A program made the position numbers and the translations under genes. DNA of 64,000 nt from Lysinibacillus fusiformis (lineage in GTDB: Bacteria; Bacillota; Bacilli; Bacillales_A; Planococcaceae): positions 1,302,001 through 1,366,000 of the forward strand of contig NZ_CP070490.1 of assembly GCF_016925635.1 (NCBI RefSeq). Direction: 5' to 3'. Below, in pieces: positions 9,402-19,346 of this stretch. Position 1 is the stretch's first letter. Each line of letters opens with the position of its first letter. Under the pieces are notes generated by a model, which was not told the origin of the DNA, made no database searches, and was given only the letters and a program-made list of their open reading frames with translations.

Positions 9402-11513
9402 ATGAAAACTTTTTCAGCTTTTATTACAGCACATGCGAAAGCAATCGTAGCCATATGGCTTATTATTTTTCTAGCGATGGCGTACTTTGCTTTACAGCTT
9501 CCAGGCAAACTTCAAGGTGATGGTTTTTTTGTTGAAGCCGATCATACCTATGTTACCAATGAGCTAGCAGAAAAATTTGATCTACCATCTGATACGATTT
9601 TGGTTGTCTTTGATCCAGCTAATGATCAGAAAATTGAAGACACGTTAAAAAAATTAGATAGCATAAAAGAGATCCATTCAATCCAATCACCCTTAGAAGA
9701 CTCCTCTTTACAGAAAGATGGCATTGCCTATGCTATGGTTCATTTAAAAAATGACGTGGAGAACCTCCCTGATATTGTGGAGGAATTCCGTTCATTAATT
9801 GAAAAAGACGGTGTTAGTATTACCGGAGGGCCTGTTATTTCTTCTGACATAAATACAGCCAGTCAAAAGGATTTAGCATCAGCTGAAGCCATTGGATTGC
9901 CCATTGCCATCGTGATTCTCTTATTAGCTTTTGGTACAGTTGTAGCTTCTATTTTACCAATTATCATTGGTGTTGTAACAGTGGTTACAGCCTTTGGTAT
10001 CATGACGCTACTTAGTGCGAATGTAAATTTATCTATTTTCGTCTTAAATATTGTCCCAATGCTTGGGCTGGCTTTAAGCATTGATTTTGCGTTGCTGTTT
10101 ATCAATCGTTACCGAGAAGAACGCGCTCATACTTCTATTGCACAAGCCATTCAAACTGCTATACAAACAGCAGGACGTTCTATCATTTTCTCCGCAGTCT
10201 GTGTCATGATTGGCTTAGGTGCGATGATTGTCATTGATGTAGAAATTTTTCATAATATCGCCCTAGGAGGCACTATAGTCGTCCTATTAGCCGTTCTTTC
10301 TGGCTTAACATTACTTCCTGCCACAATGATGCTGTTAGGAGATAGACTTAATAAATGGCGCTTAATCCGTGTTAAACCAGGTGGCGCAAATCGTTGGCGC
10401 GGCTTTGCAGGTTTTGTCATGAAACATCCGGTAGCTATAGTGATTTCAGCATTATTGTTACTTGGCATTGGCATGATTCCTTTAAAGGATATCCAATTAA
10501 CGATTCCACAGGTGGACTCCTTACCAACGAAATATGATGCACGTGCAGCATACGATAAATTAGATGAAACATTTGGACTAGGTGAATCCTCTACATTATA
10601 TTTATTGGCTGAACGAAAAGATGGCTGGGAGGATACTGAAGGTAGAGAGCTAATTTATTCTATTCAAGAAAAGCTATTAAAGGACCCGTTAGTGACTAAT
10701 GTTTCAACTATATATACAGCTGCTAACATTCAAACACCTGAGGAGCTTGCTGCTTCTTTAGCTATTCCACAGGTTGCTGAACAATTAGAACCTGTTATTA
10801 ATTCCTTCTCGAAGGATACCCAGCTATTTGTCCCAATCACAATTGATGCAGCAGGTTCTTCCTCTACAGCTCAAAAATTTGCTCGAACATGGATGGACAA
10901 AGACCTAGGCGTGGATTTTGCACTTGGAGGGCCAGCTAAATTCAACCAAGAAATCTTTGATGAAATTGCTAATAAAATTGTTTTGGCTATAGCGATTATT
11001 ATCGTATCCACATTCTTTATTTTAATGTTGGCATTCCGTTCTATCTTAATTCCGTTAAAGGCGATCATTATGAACATTATTGGGCTTTCATCTGCATTCG
11101 GTATACTCGTTTATATTTTCCAATATGGACATTTTGGTATAGAAGCAGGCTCCATTGTACTGATCATTCCAGTTATTGTTTTTTGTCTTGTATTTGGCTT
11201 AAGTATGGACTACGAAGTCTTTTTAATTTCTCGTATCCAAGAGGAATATTTAAAGGGCTCCGACAATACGCGCGCAACAATTGATGGACTGACCTCCACA
11301 AGCCGTATTATTACATCGGCAGCGCTTATCATGATTGTTATTACAGGTGCATTTGCCTTTACTGATGTGATGCCTGTGAAGCAAATTGGTGTGGGTATCG
11401 CCATTGCTGTTGCTATTGATGCAACAATTATTCGTCTTATGCTTGTACCTAGTCTTATGAAGCTATTTGGCGATTGGAACTGGTGGCTACCATTCTCGAA
11501 GAAAAGTAAATAA
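9402..11513 (+). CDS. MMPL/RND-type membrane transporter (YdfJ-like)
   Basis: 703 aa in two RND-like halves. Each half has one helix, an extracytoplasmic loop (about 35-160 and 365-500), then five helices. The proton-relay type motif SIDFALLFINRYREE follows helix 4 of the first half, and LSMDYEVFLISRIQEEY the matching position of the second, as in MMPL proteins. In actinobacteria the family exports lipids; in Bacillus the role is less clear and may be export of lipophilic compounds. It is monocistronic, with GGGGGATG as its ribosome-binding region, and no lipid-synthesis genes lie next to it. Confidence 0.88.
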   Translation: MKTFSAFITAHAKAIVAIWLIIFLAMAYFALQLPGKLQGDGFFVEADHTYVTNELAEKFDLPSDTILVVFDPANDQKIEDTLKKLDSIKEIHSIQSPLEDSSLQKDGIAYAMVHLKNDVENLPDIVEEFRSLIEKDGVSITGGPVISSDINTASQKDLASAEAIGLPIAIVILLLAFGTVVASILPIIIGVVTVVTAFGIMTLLSANVNLSIFVLNIVPMLGLALSIDFALLFINRYREERAHTSIAQAIQTAIQTAGRSIIFSAVCVMIGLGAMIVIDVEIFHNIALGGTIVVLLAVLSGLTLLPATMMLLGDRLNKWRLIRVKPGGANRWRGFAGFVMKHPVAIVISALLLLGIGMIPLKDIQLTIPQVDSLPTKYDARAAYDKLDETFGLGESSTLYLLAERKDGWEDTEGRELIYSIQEKLLKDPLVTNVSTIYTAANIQTPEELAASLAIPQVAEQLEPVINSFSKDTQLFVPITIDAAGSSSTAQKFARTWMDKDLGVDFALGGPAKFNQEIFDEIANKIVLAIAIIIVSTFFILMLAFRSILIPLKAIIMNIIGLSSAFGILVYIFQYGHFGIEAGSIVLIIPVIVFCLVFGLSMDYEVFLISRIQEEYLKGSDNTRATIDGLTSTSRIITSAALIMIVITGAFAFTDVMPVKQIGVGIAIAVAIDATIIRLMLVPSLMKLFGDWNWWLPFSKKSK

Positions 11514-11521
11514 CATAATGA

Positions 11522-11557
11522 AAATCCGCCTCCTTGATAAAAGGAAGCGGATTTTTC
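11522..11557. terminator. Bidirectional terminator
   Basis: Hairpin AAATCCGCCTCCTT / AAGGAAGCGGATTT between convergent MMPL and esterase genes, with T-runs on both sides. Confidence 0.85.
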
Positions 11558-11559
11558 AA

Positions 11560-12168
11560 TTAAGCGTAGATGCTGTTATACCATTCTTTTGCTGCTTGTA
11601 CTTCAGGCATTGTTAGTTGATGACCAAAATTAAACCATTTCGTCGTTACCGTTGCGCCTGCCGAACTTAAAAGTGTTTCTAAATCCTCAGATTCCTGTGC
11701 TTTACACATCGGATCATTCGAGCCCGCACCGATAAACACAGGTGTTGAAGAAAGTTGCGGTAATTCGATACCACGTCTTGGTACCATTGGATGGTGTAAA
11801 ATAGCTCCTGCTAAAGCATCGTCATAATGGAATAATAAGCTTGCTGCAATATTAGCACCATTCGAATAACCTATTGCTACAATTCGTTGGCGATCAAAGC
11901 CATATTGCTGTGCTGACGTCTGTAAAAATTCATGAAGCTCCTTTGTACGAAAGATTAAATCTTCAATATCAAAGACACCTTCCGCTAATCGGCGGAAAAA
12001 TCGTGGCATTCCATGCTCAAGTACATTCCCACGAACACTTAAAATATTAGCTGTTTCATCTATTTCTTTTGCCAGTCCAATAAGACTTTCTTCATTACCA
12101 CCTGTACCATGTAGCAATAATAATGTCGGTTTCGTTTCGTCTGTTCCTTTATAATAAATATGTTGCAC
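11560..12168 (-). CDS. Alpha/beta hydrolase, carboxylesterase (MhqD/YodD-like)
   Basis: 202 aa, phospholipase/carboxylesterase family. Oxyanion-hole region LLLHGTGGNEE near residue 20, nucleophile elbow GYSNG with Ser near 110, catalytic Asp in GSNDPMC and His in FNFGHQLT near the C terminus are all visible. It is a cytosolic esterase by family. In Bacillus the closest relatives belong to the quinone-stress (Mhq) group, but no MhqR gene or extradiol dioxygenase is adjacent, so that role is only a suggestion. Confidence 0.85.
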   Translation of the reverse strand: MQHIYYKGTDETKPTLLLLHGTGGNEESLIGLAKEIDETANILSVRGNVLEHGMPRFFRRLAEGVFDIEDLIFRTKELHEFLQTSAQQYGFDRQRIVAIGYSNGANIAASLLFHYDDALAGAILHHPMVPRRGIELPQLSSTPVFIGAGSNDPMCKAQESEDLETLLSSAGATVTTKWFNFGHQLTMPEVQAAKEWYNSIYA

Positions 12169-12185
12169 TGACAGTCACCTCTCAA

Positions 12186-12377
12186 TTATCTTGAATTCGA
12201 GATAATTGTAGCCTGTGGCAAAATTAAATTCAAGCTCTTTGACTTATTAATTTCACGATTTTCACTATTTGGCTGCTCTTCGTGGTTTTTATAAAAATTA
12301 GTAATGGTATAAACTGAAAATAAACATGCCGCAATCACAACAACAATAACAATTCCCACTAATTTTTTTCCGTTCAT
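12186..12377 (-). CDS. Small single-pass membrane protein (63 aa)
   Basis: Not recognised. The N-terminal MNGKKLVGIVIVVVIAACLFSVY forms one hydrophobic helix after a short basic start (positive-inside), followed by a polar tail of about 35 residues rich in Asn and Glu. A GGGGGAT ribosome-binding site lies 8 bases before the ATG. It lies between a 154-aa hypothetical gene upstream and the esterase downstream, all on the same strand with short gaps, so co-transcription is likely. Confidence 0.5.
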   Translation of the reverse strand: MNGKKLVGIVIVVVIAACLFSVYTITNFYKNHEEQPNSENREINKSKSLNLILPQATIISNSR

Positions 12378-12399
12378 CTATCATGATCCCCCGTATTTC

Positions 12400-12864
12400 T
12401 TATTTCTTTGTACGAAAGCCTTCTTCGAGTAAATATTCCTTCGCAGCCTCATACGTACCAAATGCCTCTTCAAGATTGTCTCCATGATACACATTCCAAG
12501 AACGTTGCTCAAAAGCTAGCTGTAATTGACTACCATCTCGGCTATGCCAAATCTCTACAATCGGCTCCTGCTCTTCTACTTCTTCAGATAAATATTGCAT
12601 AGCGTCTTCAATAATTTCACGAAGTTGTTGTTCATCATAATCACGGATATTTACTAATCCTTTATCATTAGCCTCGTTCTCGTAGCGCAATAAATCTCCA
12701 ACAAAGACAAAGCCATTGCCATTTGGGTGTAATTTTTCAACTACAATCGTCTTTTCGTAAAGACTATCCATATAGTGATAATTTAGGCGCTTTAAAGAAA
12801 TTTCCTTTTTTGTTAGCTCAGAAAACGATTCAATAATCGCTTGTTTTTGTTCAAATGTTAGCAT
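12400..12864 (-). CDS. Conserved-looking hypothetical protein (154 aa)
   Basis: Not recognised. A soluble, acidic protein without signal peptide or membrane segment. It has two apparent halves: 1-95 with mixed helices and strands, and about 100-150 with the pattern EIWHSRDGSQLQLAFEQRSWNVYHGDNLEEAFGTYEAAKEYLLEEG, which reads like a small alpha/beta domain. The length, codon use and position at the head of the short esterase gene group support a real gene. Confidence 0.65.
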   Translation of the reverse strand: MLTFEQKQAIIESFSELTKKEISLKRLNYHYMDSLYEKTIVVEKLHPNGNGFVFVGDLLRYENEANDKGLVNIRDYDEQQLREIIEDAMQYLSEEVEEQEPIVEIWHSRDGSQLQLAFEQRSWNVYHGDNLEEAFGTYEAAKEYLLEEGFRTKK

Positions 12865-12960
12865 ATAAAAAATGCTCCTTTTCTTTACAATCTATCTAAC
12901 AGTATAACTCATTTTTTCCTATTATATCATGTCGTTTCTAAATCATTTTTGCGCAAGAAA

Positions 12961-12992
12961 ATAGGACAAGCTAATAGTATAGCTTATCCTAT
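12961..12992 (-). terminator. Terminator of the NUDIX gene
   Basis: Hairpin ATAGGACAAGCTA / TAGCTTATCCTAT (one wobble) followed on the minus strand by TTTTC, just after the NUDIX stop. Confidence 0.75.
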
Positions 12993-12998
12993 TTAAGC

Positions 12999-13622
12999 TT
13001 ATGAGGTTTGATTAAATATTTTTTCACGTGTGAATTTTATCACCTGTGCTACATACAATTCCCGATAAGGAACAAATTGTGCGGTACCGACTGGTCTGAC
13101 AATTCTCACACGTTGACCATCAGGGAAATATTCATACCCTTCAATATTCAGTGTCGTCGTTTCTCCTAAAAAGAAAGCCTCCGCCTCATTTAGCCTCGCT
13201 CTTACTACGCCTGATACTTCCTCATACTGTAAAGCAAAGGAATCCCAATCATGCTTGAAAGGGTATATGTAGACATGGCAAAATTCATTGTCGATCATAT
13301 TTTCAGAAACGATACTACAAGAGGTCATGCCCATTTTAACAACTTCATGGACATCAATATTGAGTCCCAATTCTTCTTTCACTTCTCGAATACCTGACTC
13401 TACTGTCTCAATCGCTAAAAGATGTCCTGCTGCCGTAATATCGAGTAACCCCGGATAATCCTTTTTCTGTGAACTCCGTACTTGAAAATAAATATAGTCC
13501 TCATTGACAAGCCAGCAATGGAAAGTCTCATGCCAAAGCCCTTTTTCATGCACTTCTGCTCTCGTAGCTGTCCCAATTTGCTCATGCTGTTCATTAAATA
13601 CCTTTACAATTTCTTGTTCCAT
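12999..13622 (-). CDS. NUDIX hydrolase, isopentenyl-diphosphate-isomerase-like subgroup
   Basis: 207 aa. The NUDIX box is intact from the G of GHLLAIETVESG through REVKEELGL, matching GX5EX7REVXEEXG. The N-terminal EVHEKGLWHETFHCWL and the general layout resemble the YfcD/IPP-isomerase-like NUDIX group, but substrate cannot be assigned; family members cleave nucleoside diphosphates linked to another moiety. The gene begins 11 bases after the stop of the AI-2E-type permease on the same strand, so the two are probably co-transcribed. Confidence 0.85.
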   Translation of the reverse strand: MEQEIVKVFNEQHEQIGTATRAEVHEKGLWHETFHCWLVNEDYIYFQVRSSQKKDYPGLLDITAAGHLLAIETVESGIREVKEELGLNIDVHEVVKMGMTSCSIVSENMIDNEFCHVYIYPFKHDWDSFALQYEEVSGVVRARLNEAEAFFLGETTTLNIEGYEYFPDGQRVRIVRPVGTAQFVPYRELYVAQVIKFTREKIFNQTS

Positions 13623-13633
13623 TGTTTCGACTC

Positions 13634-14731
13634 CTATACTGACTTCGTCGCTTTTTTCTTAATCGCATTACGTTGATCATAAATATTGGATACGATAACC
13701 TTTAAGACTGCATAAAATGGCACAGCGATAATAATACCAATAAAACCTGCTATATTACCTGCCGCTAAAATAATTGTAATAACGGTAAGCGGATGAATAT
13801 CAAGTGATTTCCCCATGACATTAGGTGTAATAAAGTTGCTGTCTATTTGCTGCGCAACTAGCGTCACAACGGATACCCAAACCACTAAAATCGGATCTTG
13901 AATAACGGCCACAATCAGAGCTGGTGCAAAGGCAATCCAAGGCCCAATAAACGGAATCATATTCATAAAGAATGCAAAAATCACTAGCAATAACGAATAG
14001 TCCAATCCGATAATTAAATAGCCTACATACATTATAAGTGCTAATAAAAAACTAATTTGCAGTTGGCCCTGAATATAAGTACGTAATACATCATCAATTT
14101 CACTTAACGTTTTCTTTACCCATTGCTGACGTTCACCACTGAAGTATTTATAGATGGATGGAGCAAACTTCTCATGATCCTTCAGCATAAAAATAAAGAA
14201 GAATGGGATTAAAATGGCTAATAACGACACAGATACAATGGATTGTAAAAAGGCCACAAATCCTTTACTCGTCACTACTGCAATATCTTGTACCGAATTC
14301 GCCATTTTTTTGATAACATCATTTAATTGCTGGGGGAAGTTATCCTTATTTTGCGTTACATAGTCTGTTAGTTGCTGAATGCTCGTACTAATACTTGTAC
14401 TAATCATAGGGGCATTCTTCACTAATTTATTGACCTGCTCGGCAATCGGGTTACCAATAATCCAGCCAAAAACGCCTACCATTGCTATTAGTCCGAACAA
14501 AATCGTCAATATACTTCCCCATCTAGGAAACCTACGTTTTTCTAAAAACCTCTGAATCGGCTCAGTCACATAATAGAGAACACCACCAAGTAGTAAAGGC
14601 ACAAAAATGGCTTTCAATATGATGACAAGTGGTGAAAAAATCCAATGAATTTCTATAAAATATTTAATGATTAGTAGTGTAAGTAGTATCCCTACCCCTA
14701 CTTGAAACCAAACTTTCCTCGTCACTTTCAT
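13634..14731 (-). CDS. AI-2E family permease (YueF/YhhQ-type membrane protein)
   Basis: 365 aa with about 8 helices and the AI-2E_transport pattern: paired N-terminal helices, an amphipathic region (about 85-150), then a C-terminal helical block with MNMIPFIGPWIAFAPA and the HPLTVITIILAAGNIAGFIGIIIAVPFYAV signature. Despite the family name, members export various substrates or act as sodium/proton antiporters; nothing here selects among them. First gene of a two-gene unit with the NUDIX gene. Confidence 0.85.
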   Translation of the reverse strand: MKVTRKVWFQVGVGILLTLLIIKYFIEIHWIFSPLVIILKAIFVPLLLGGVLYYVTEPIQRFLEKRRFPRWGSILTILFGLIAMVGVFGWIIGNPIAEQVNKLVKNAPMISTSISTSIQQLTDYVTQNKDNFPQQLNDVIKKMANSVQDIAVVTSKGFVAFLQSIVSVSLLAILIPFFFIFMLKDHEKFAPSIYKYFSGERQQWVKKTLSEIDDVLRTYIQGQLQISFLLALIMYVGYLIIGLDYSLLLVIFAFFMNMIPFIGPWIAFAPALIVAVIQDPILVVWVSVVTLVAQQIDSNFITPNVMGKSLDIHPLTVITIILAAGNIAGFIGIIIAVPFYAVLKVIVSNIYDQRNAIKKKATKSV

Positions 14732-14830
14732 TCACTTCCTTTAATTGCAGTTACTGAAAATACTACTGATATATTAACCATTTCGCAAGTATCCTAGTAT
14801 TTTTTTACAGAACTCCTCTGACAAACTAAA

Positions 14831-14877
14831 AAATTCGCTCACTTCCACAATAGTTATCGTGGAAGTGAAACGAATTT
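14831..14877 (-). terminator. Terminator of pepF
   Basis: Long hairpin AAATTCGCTCACTTCCAC / GTGGAAGTGAAACGAATTT after the pepF stop. Confidence 0.8.
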
Positions 14878-14887
14878 AAGTAATCCA

Positions 14888-16585
14888 TTATAGAGAAGAA
14901 TCATCTATTGAATTTAAGAATGCCTCAATTTCTCCAATAACCGATTCAACACAGCCATCCTCAAATGGTGAGATTAAGCCTGCCTCTTTTACAAGCTTTG
15001 TAAAGGACATGGAGCCACCTAAACCACAAAGGTGGATATAGTCTTTCCAAGCCGCTTCAAATTCTTCACGTGAACGTTTCCAGAACTGGAAGGCACAGAT
15101 TTGTGCTAACGTGTAATCGATATAGTAGAACGGGCTTGCATAAATGTGAGCTTGACGTTGCCAAATGCCCCCAGCCTCTAAGTAGCTGTTATGATCATAG
15201 TCACGGTGTGGTAAATATGTTTCCTCAATTTTTTTCCATGCAGCTTTACGTTCAGCAGGTGTCATTGTTGGATTTTCATAAATAACATGCTGGAACTCAT
15301 CTACTGCCACACCATATGGTAAGAATAGAAGACCGCTACTTAAATGTGTAAATTTATATTTCTCTGTATCACCTTCAAAGAACAGCTCCATCCAAGGCCA
15401 TGTGAAGAATTCCATACTCATCGAGTGAATTTCACAAGATTCGTAGGTTGGCCATAAATACTCAGGAATGCCAATGTCACGGCTTGAATAAACTTGGAAA
15501 GCATGTCCAGCTTCATGTGTTAATACATCGATGTCACCTGAAGTACCATTAAAGTTTGAGAAAATGAATGGGGAATGATAGTTTTCAATAAACGTACAAT
15601 AACCGCCACTTTCTTTCCCTTTCTTCGCTACTAGATCCATTAAGTCATGATCAATCATGAAATTGAAGAATTCTCCTGTTTCAGGTGAGAGCTCCTCATA
15701 CATTTTTTTACCGTTTGCTACAATCCACTCTGGATTCCCTTTTGGTGTAGCATTACCTGATAAGAAGTTAAGTGCTTCATCATAAAATTTAAAATCTTCA
15801 ATGCCAATTCGCTTTGCCTGACGCTCGTATAGCTTTGTTGCAACAGGCACAATTAAATCACGAACCTGATCACGGAATTTTTTAACCATATCAGCATTGT
15901 AATCAATACGATTCATGCGAATATAGCCCAGTTCAACATAGTTGTTATAGCCAAGTTTAATCGCAATTTCATGGCGTACCTTGACAAGTTCGTCATATAA
16001 ACGATCGAATTCATCTTCATGCTTTGCAAAGAAGCCAAAACGAGCATCCGTTGCTGCCTTACGTGTTTCTCGATCAGTTGACTCTGCAAACGGACCAAGT
16101 TGAGCAAGCGTTAATGTCTCCCCATTAAAGTCAATTTGTGCAGAAGCAACAAGCTTATTGTACTCAGAAACAAGTCTGTTTTCTTTTTGCATCAGATCAA
16201 TAACTGCCGGTGAGAAGCCTTTAATTTGATAAGTTGCTAGATCAAATAATTGTTGGCCCCATTTTTCTTCTAATTGTTCACGGAACGGTGAATCAATTAA
16301 TGCTTTATAGTATTCTGTCGTGACTTCTTCTAGCTCAGGACCTACTTCATCGAAATAATCACGTTCTGCTTGATAAAATTCATCGTTCGTATCGATTGAA
16401 GCACGAATGTATACTAAATTAGCCATTGTCGCAAAGTCATTACTAATTGCATTGTGCTTTTCAATGATATTACTTTGCTCGTCCATCGACTGTGCTTGTT
16501 TAAATTGCTCAATGAGTGCTAATTGTTGCTCTTTCATCGATGCCACATTTGGACGGCTGTATTGATATTCTTTAAACGTTGTCAT
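14888..16585 (-). CDS. pepF: M3-family oligoendopeptidase F
   Basis: 565 aa zinc metallopeptidase. The HEXXH motif is in LTHEAGHAFQ (about residue 345), with the third ligand Glu in the ESCEIHSMSME segment downstream. YDHNSYLEAGG and similar segments are typical of the M3B group. The enzyme is cytosolic, cleaves oligopeptides of about 7-17 residues, and supports peptide nutrition and signal-peptide turnover. ATG with AAAGAGGGG upstream. Monocistronic. Confidence 0.92.
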   Translation of the reverse strand: MTTFKEYQYSRPNVASMKEQQLALIEQFKQAQSMDEQSNIIEKHNAISNDFATMANLVYIRASIDTNDEFYQAERDYFDEVGPELEEVTTEYYKALIDSPFREQLEEKWGQQLFDLATYQIKGFSPAVIDLMQKENRLVSEYNKLVASAQIDFNGETLTLAQLGPFAESTDRETRKAATDARFGFFAKHEDEFDRLYDELVKVRHEIAIKLGYNNYVELGYIRMNRIDYNADMVKKFRDQVRDLIVPVATKLYERQAKRIGIEDFKFYDEALNFLSGNATPKGNPEWIVANGKKMYEELSPETGEFFNFMIDHDLMDLVAKKGKESGGYCTFIENYHSPFIFSNFNGTSGDIDVLTHEAGHAFQVYSSRDIGIPEYLWPTYESCEIHSMSMEFFTWPWMELFFEGDTEKYKFTHLSSGLLFLPYGVAVDEFQHVIYENPTMTPAERKAAWKKIEETYLPHRDYDHNSYLEAGGIWQRQAHIYASPFYYIDYTLAQICAFQFWKRSREEFEAAWKDYIHLCGLGGSMSFTKLVKEAGLISPFEDGCVESVIGEIEAFLNSIDDSSL

Positions 16586-16728
16586 TAAAGTCCCCTCTTT
16601 CTGTCCTATACCCCGTAATATTTCTATTATATGCCAAATGGAATCTATTAAGAAACAATTATCTCTATTCTGTTGTGATGATTTTTTTTTGAGAAAGAAG
16701 CTGTTCCTTAATCAAAGGTGTTATTGTT

Positions 16729-17304
16729 TTAATAGCCCACAATATATGTTTTTAATAACGCAGCTCTTTCTCTTATTCTTAATTTCGCTTCTACTGATTT
16801 TGGTGTTTTTGCTGATAGGACATCTACTTCAAACTTTAAAGTTTCAGCAAGATATTTTGCACGTTTCAAATGAAAGTCATTAGAAACGATGGTAATTTTC
16901 TTTGTCTCTTTTGGTAATAATTCTTTAGAGAATACTAAATTTTCATAAGTAGATGTAGATTGATCCTCTATGATAATTCTTGTAGCATCGATGCCATGCT
17001 GTTCCAAATAGTCTTGCATTACAGATGCCTCTGTTCGATCTTCATCAGGGCCTTGTCCACCTGACACAATGACCTTAACATGTGGGTATTTTGTTAAGTA
17101 TGGAACAGCCACCTCTAATCTACTTTTTAATGAAAGCGATGGCACCCCACCTGGCTTTACTTTTGCCCCCAATATAATCAAATAATCAGCTGAACCGTTG
17201 GCATTAGGTTCTACACCCTGATCTATTTCTTTTCCCAGCCAAATATAAAGAACGATTCCTATACCGACTAGAATAACACCAACTGTCATCAACCATCTTC
17301 TCAC
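16729..17304 (-). CDS. YdcF family (DUF218) membrane-anchored protein
   Basis: 191 aa: one N-terminal transmembrane helix (about 5-24) then a DUF218 domain. The conserved segments are LIILGAKV, SGGQGPDEDRTEASVM, ESTSTYENLVFSKELL-like and SNDFHLKRAKYLA. The domain is a Rossmann-like fold reported to bind S-adenosylmethionine in E. coli YdcF, while ElyC/SanA relatives act in envelope metabolism; the specific role is unknown. Ribosome-binding site AAAGGAGGAAT precedes the ATG. Confidence 0.85.
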   Translation of the reverse strand: MRRWLMTVGVILVGIGIVLYIWLGKEIDQGVEPNANGSADYLIILGAKVKPGGVPSLSLKSRLEVAVPYLTKYPHVKVIVSGGQGPDEDRTEASVMQDYLEQHGIDATRIIIEDQSTSTYENLVFSKELLPKETKKITIVSNDFHLKRAKYLAETLKFEVDVLSAKTPKSVEAKLRIRERAALLKTYIVGY

Positions 17305-17340
17305 AAATCATTCCTCCTTTACCTTTTATTAACGATGATA

Positions 17341-17372
17341 AAAAGAAAAGGATGCTTGTTGACCAAGCACCC
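17341..17372 (-). terminator. Terminator of the Cache-domain chemoreceptor
   Basis: GGATGCTTG / CAAGCACCC hairpin with minus-strand TTTTCTTTTT after the stop. Confidence 0.7.
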
Positions 17373-17379
17373 TGAACGA

Positions 17380-19122
17380 TTATCTCAATATAAACCGTTT
17401 AATAGACTCCTGTAAGGCTGATATTTCATCGGTTAAATCATTGGAAGATTCGCTAACGAGTTGAATCGCTCGCTGTTGCTCATCTACAGATGCTGTTACC
17501 TCTTCAGACGCAGCAGCATTCTTTTCACTAATCATCGCAATGCTTTCAATCGATTGCATAATATCATTTTTGGAGCTATTTAAATATTCAACACTCTCTG
17601 TCGTATCTCCTATGATGGCTATTATTTTTTCAACAGCCAATTTAATTTCTTTAAAGGATGATTCTGTTACCACGACAGAATCGTTTTGTTGACGTACAAT
17701 GATATGGGTTTTCTGCATCTCATCATTGACTAAGTTTGTTTCACTTTCAATGCCCTTTAGCGTCGTGCGTACTAGCTCAGTCGCTACAGATGTTTGATCA
17801 GCAAGTTTACGTACTTCTTCCGCAACAACTGCGAATCCCTTACCATGCTCACCCGCTCTTGCTGCTTCAATAGAGGCGTTAAGTGCAAGTAAATTCGTTT
17901 GATCTGAAATCTCCGTAATTGTCCCCACGATGCCTTCAATTTCACGCACCTTGACAATTAAGCTACCAAACACAGACTGAATATTCTGAATAAGATTTGA
18001 AGACTCCCGTGATTTATCCTTTAAGCTGTCTAGATTAACTAGGCCTTCTTCATTTGATTTTTTCATATGCTGTGATGCATCCGACATTAATTCATTTTTA
18101 TCATGCAAACCTTCAATTTGCTGCGCAAACTCGATAGCTGTTCGGTTTGTATCCTCTGCATCAGATGCTTGCTTGACTGCACCTTTGGATACTTCATTAA
18201 TTGCTTTGACGATTTCATCACCATAGGCATTTGTCTCTTCAGCTACTGCAGTTAAATTCGCTGATGTCGATTGTATTTCTACAATTGCTTCCTCCACATC
18301 TGAAATGAGCGTTTTAAGTTGATTTACCATTTCATTAAAGCCCTCATTTAACTGTCCAATTTCATCTGAACGCTGTAAGTGCTCAATATCTACTGTTAAA
18401 TTTCCCTTCGCTACTTCACGCACGCGTTTTGATAATTTCTGAACTGGTAATGCCAGATGTCTTGATACTAGAATGACAACAATCGTTCCAATAATGATGG
18501 CACCAACTAATGTCAGACCAATTACTAACAATAAAGAATTTGCCTCTGCATTAAAATCCTGCATGTATGTACCTGATGCAATAATCCATCCCCAGTGTGG
18601 ATCTTTCTCAGAATAAATAATTTTATCTGCTAAGACATCCTGACCTGGTAGTTCAAATTCATATTGTGTAAAACCACCACCATCAAGTGCCTTTTCAGTT
18701 ACTTCTCGAATAAAGTAATTCCCACTACTATCTTGATCGTTCCAAAGATTATCCCCTTCTCGGGTTGGATGTGTTGTTAATGTTCCCTTATCATCCAAAA
18801 CGTAGATATAGCCATATTCCCCTAAATCACCAGGATAATTAATAGGCCGTTTTCCATCACTACCTTTCGGACCAAGAAACGCTTCACGTACTCGTTCCTG
18901 TGCAACTGCTAAAGGAACGTCACCTTTTTCAACACTCTCATTTGCAAGCTCGATTAATTGCAAAGCGGATTCAACACTATTGTAAAGAACCTGCTCCCCT
19001 ATATCCTCCATACCTTTCTTCGCCTTACCATAACTAACTATACCAATAATCAAACTTGGAATAATTAGTAGTGCTAATGATATAATAATCAATTTCCCTT
19101 GTATTGAACGTAAAAACCTCAT
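17380..19122 (-). CDS. Methyl-accepting chemotaxis protein with Cache sensor
   Basis: 580 aa. Helix 1 (about 10-32), extracytoplasmic single-Cache-type domain (about 35-190) with [18 protein letters not shown] and [14 protein letters not shown], helix 2 (about 195-220), HAMP (about 220-275), then the methyl-accepting coiled coil with the CheA/CheW hairpin tip containing [40 protein letters not shown]. It senses an extracellular small molecule, probably a carboxylate or amino acid by sensor type, and feeds the chemotaxis kinase. Monocistronic. Confidence 0.92.
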   Translation of the reverse strand: MRFLRSIQGKLIIISLALLIIPSLIIGIVSYGKAKKGMEDIGEQVLYNSVESALQLIELANESVEKGDVPLAVAQERVREAFLGPKGSDGKRPINYPGDLGEYGYIYVLDDKGTLTTHPTREGDNLWNDQDSSGNYFIREVTEKALDGGGFTQYEFELPGQDVLADKIIYSEKDPHWGWIIASGTYMQDFNAEANSLLLVIGLTLVGAIIIGTIVVILVSRHLALPVQKLSKRVREVAKGNLTVDIEHLQRSDEIGQLNEGFNEMVNQLKTLISDVEEAIVEIQSTSANLTAVAEETNAYGDEIVKAINEVSKGAVKQASDAEDTNRTAIEFAQQIEGLHDKNELMSDASQHMKKSNEEGLVNLDSLKDKSRESSNLIQNIQSVFGSLIVKVREIEGIVGTITEISDQTNLLALNASIEAARAGEHGKGFAVVAEEVRKLADQTSVATELVRTTLKGIESETNLVNDEMQKTHIIVRQQNDSVVVTESSFKEIKLAVEKIIAIIGDTTESVEYLNSSKNDIMQSIESIAMISEKNAAASEEVTASVDEQQRAIQLVSESSNDLTDEISALQESIKRFILR

Positions 19123-19294
19123 ACTTTAACCCCCTTATTTTCTTCGTTCAACAATATATTACTTTATATTATGTTATGGTTTGAAAGTTTTCACAATGGG
19201 TAAAGCACAAATTATTTTCTAATTTCCCTTAATCTGGTTCATTTCAATACTTTTATGCTAACCACTAGTAATATTTTAATGGTCAAAAATTTTA

Positions 19295-19339
19295 AAAACT
19301 ATTTTTCCACAAGGCGTACGCTTATAGAAAAATAGTTTT
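19295..19339 (-). terminator. Terminator of the second chemoreceptor
   Basis: AAAACTATTTTTC / GAAAAATAGTTTT hairpin right after the stop of the gene ending at 19347. Confidence 0.75.
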
Positions 19340-19346
19340 AAGATTA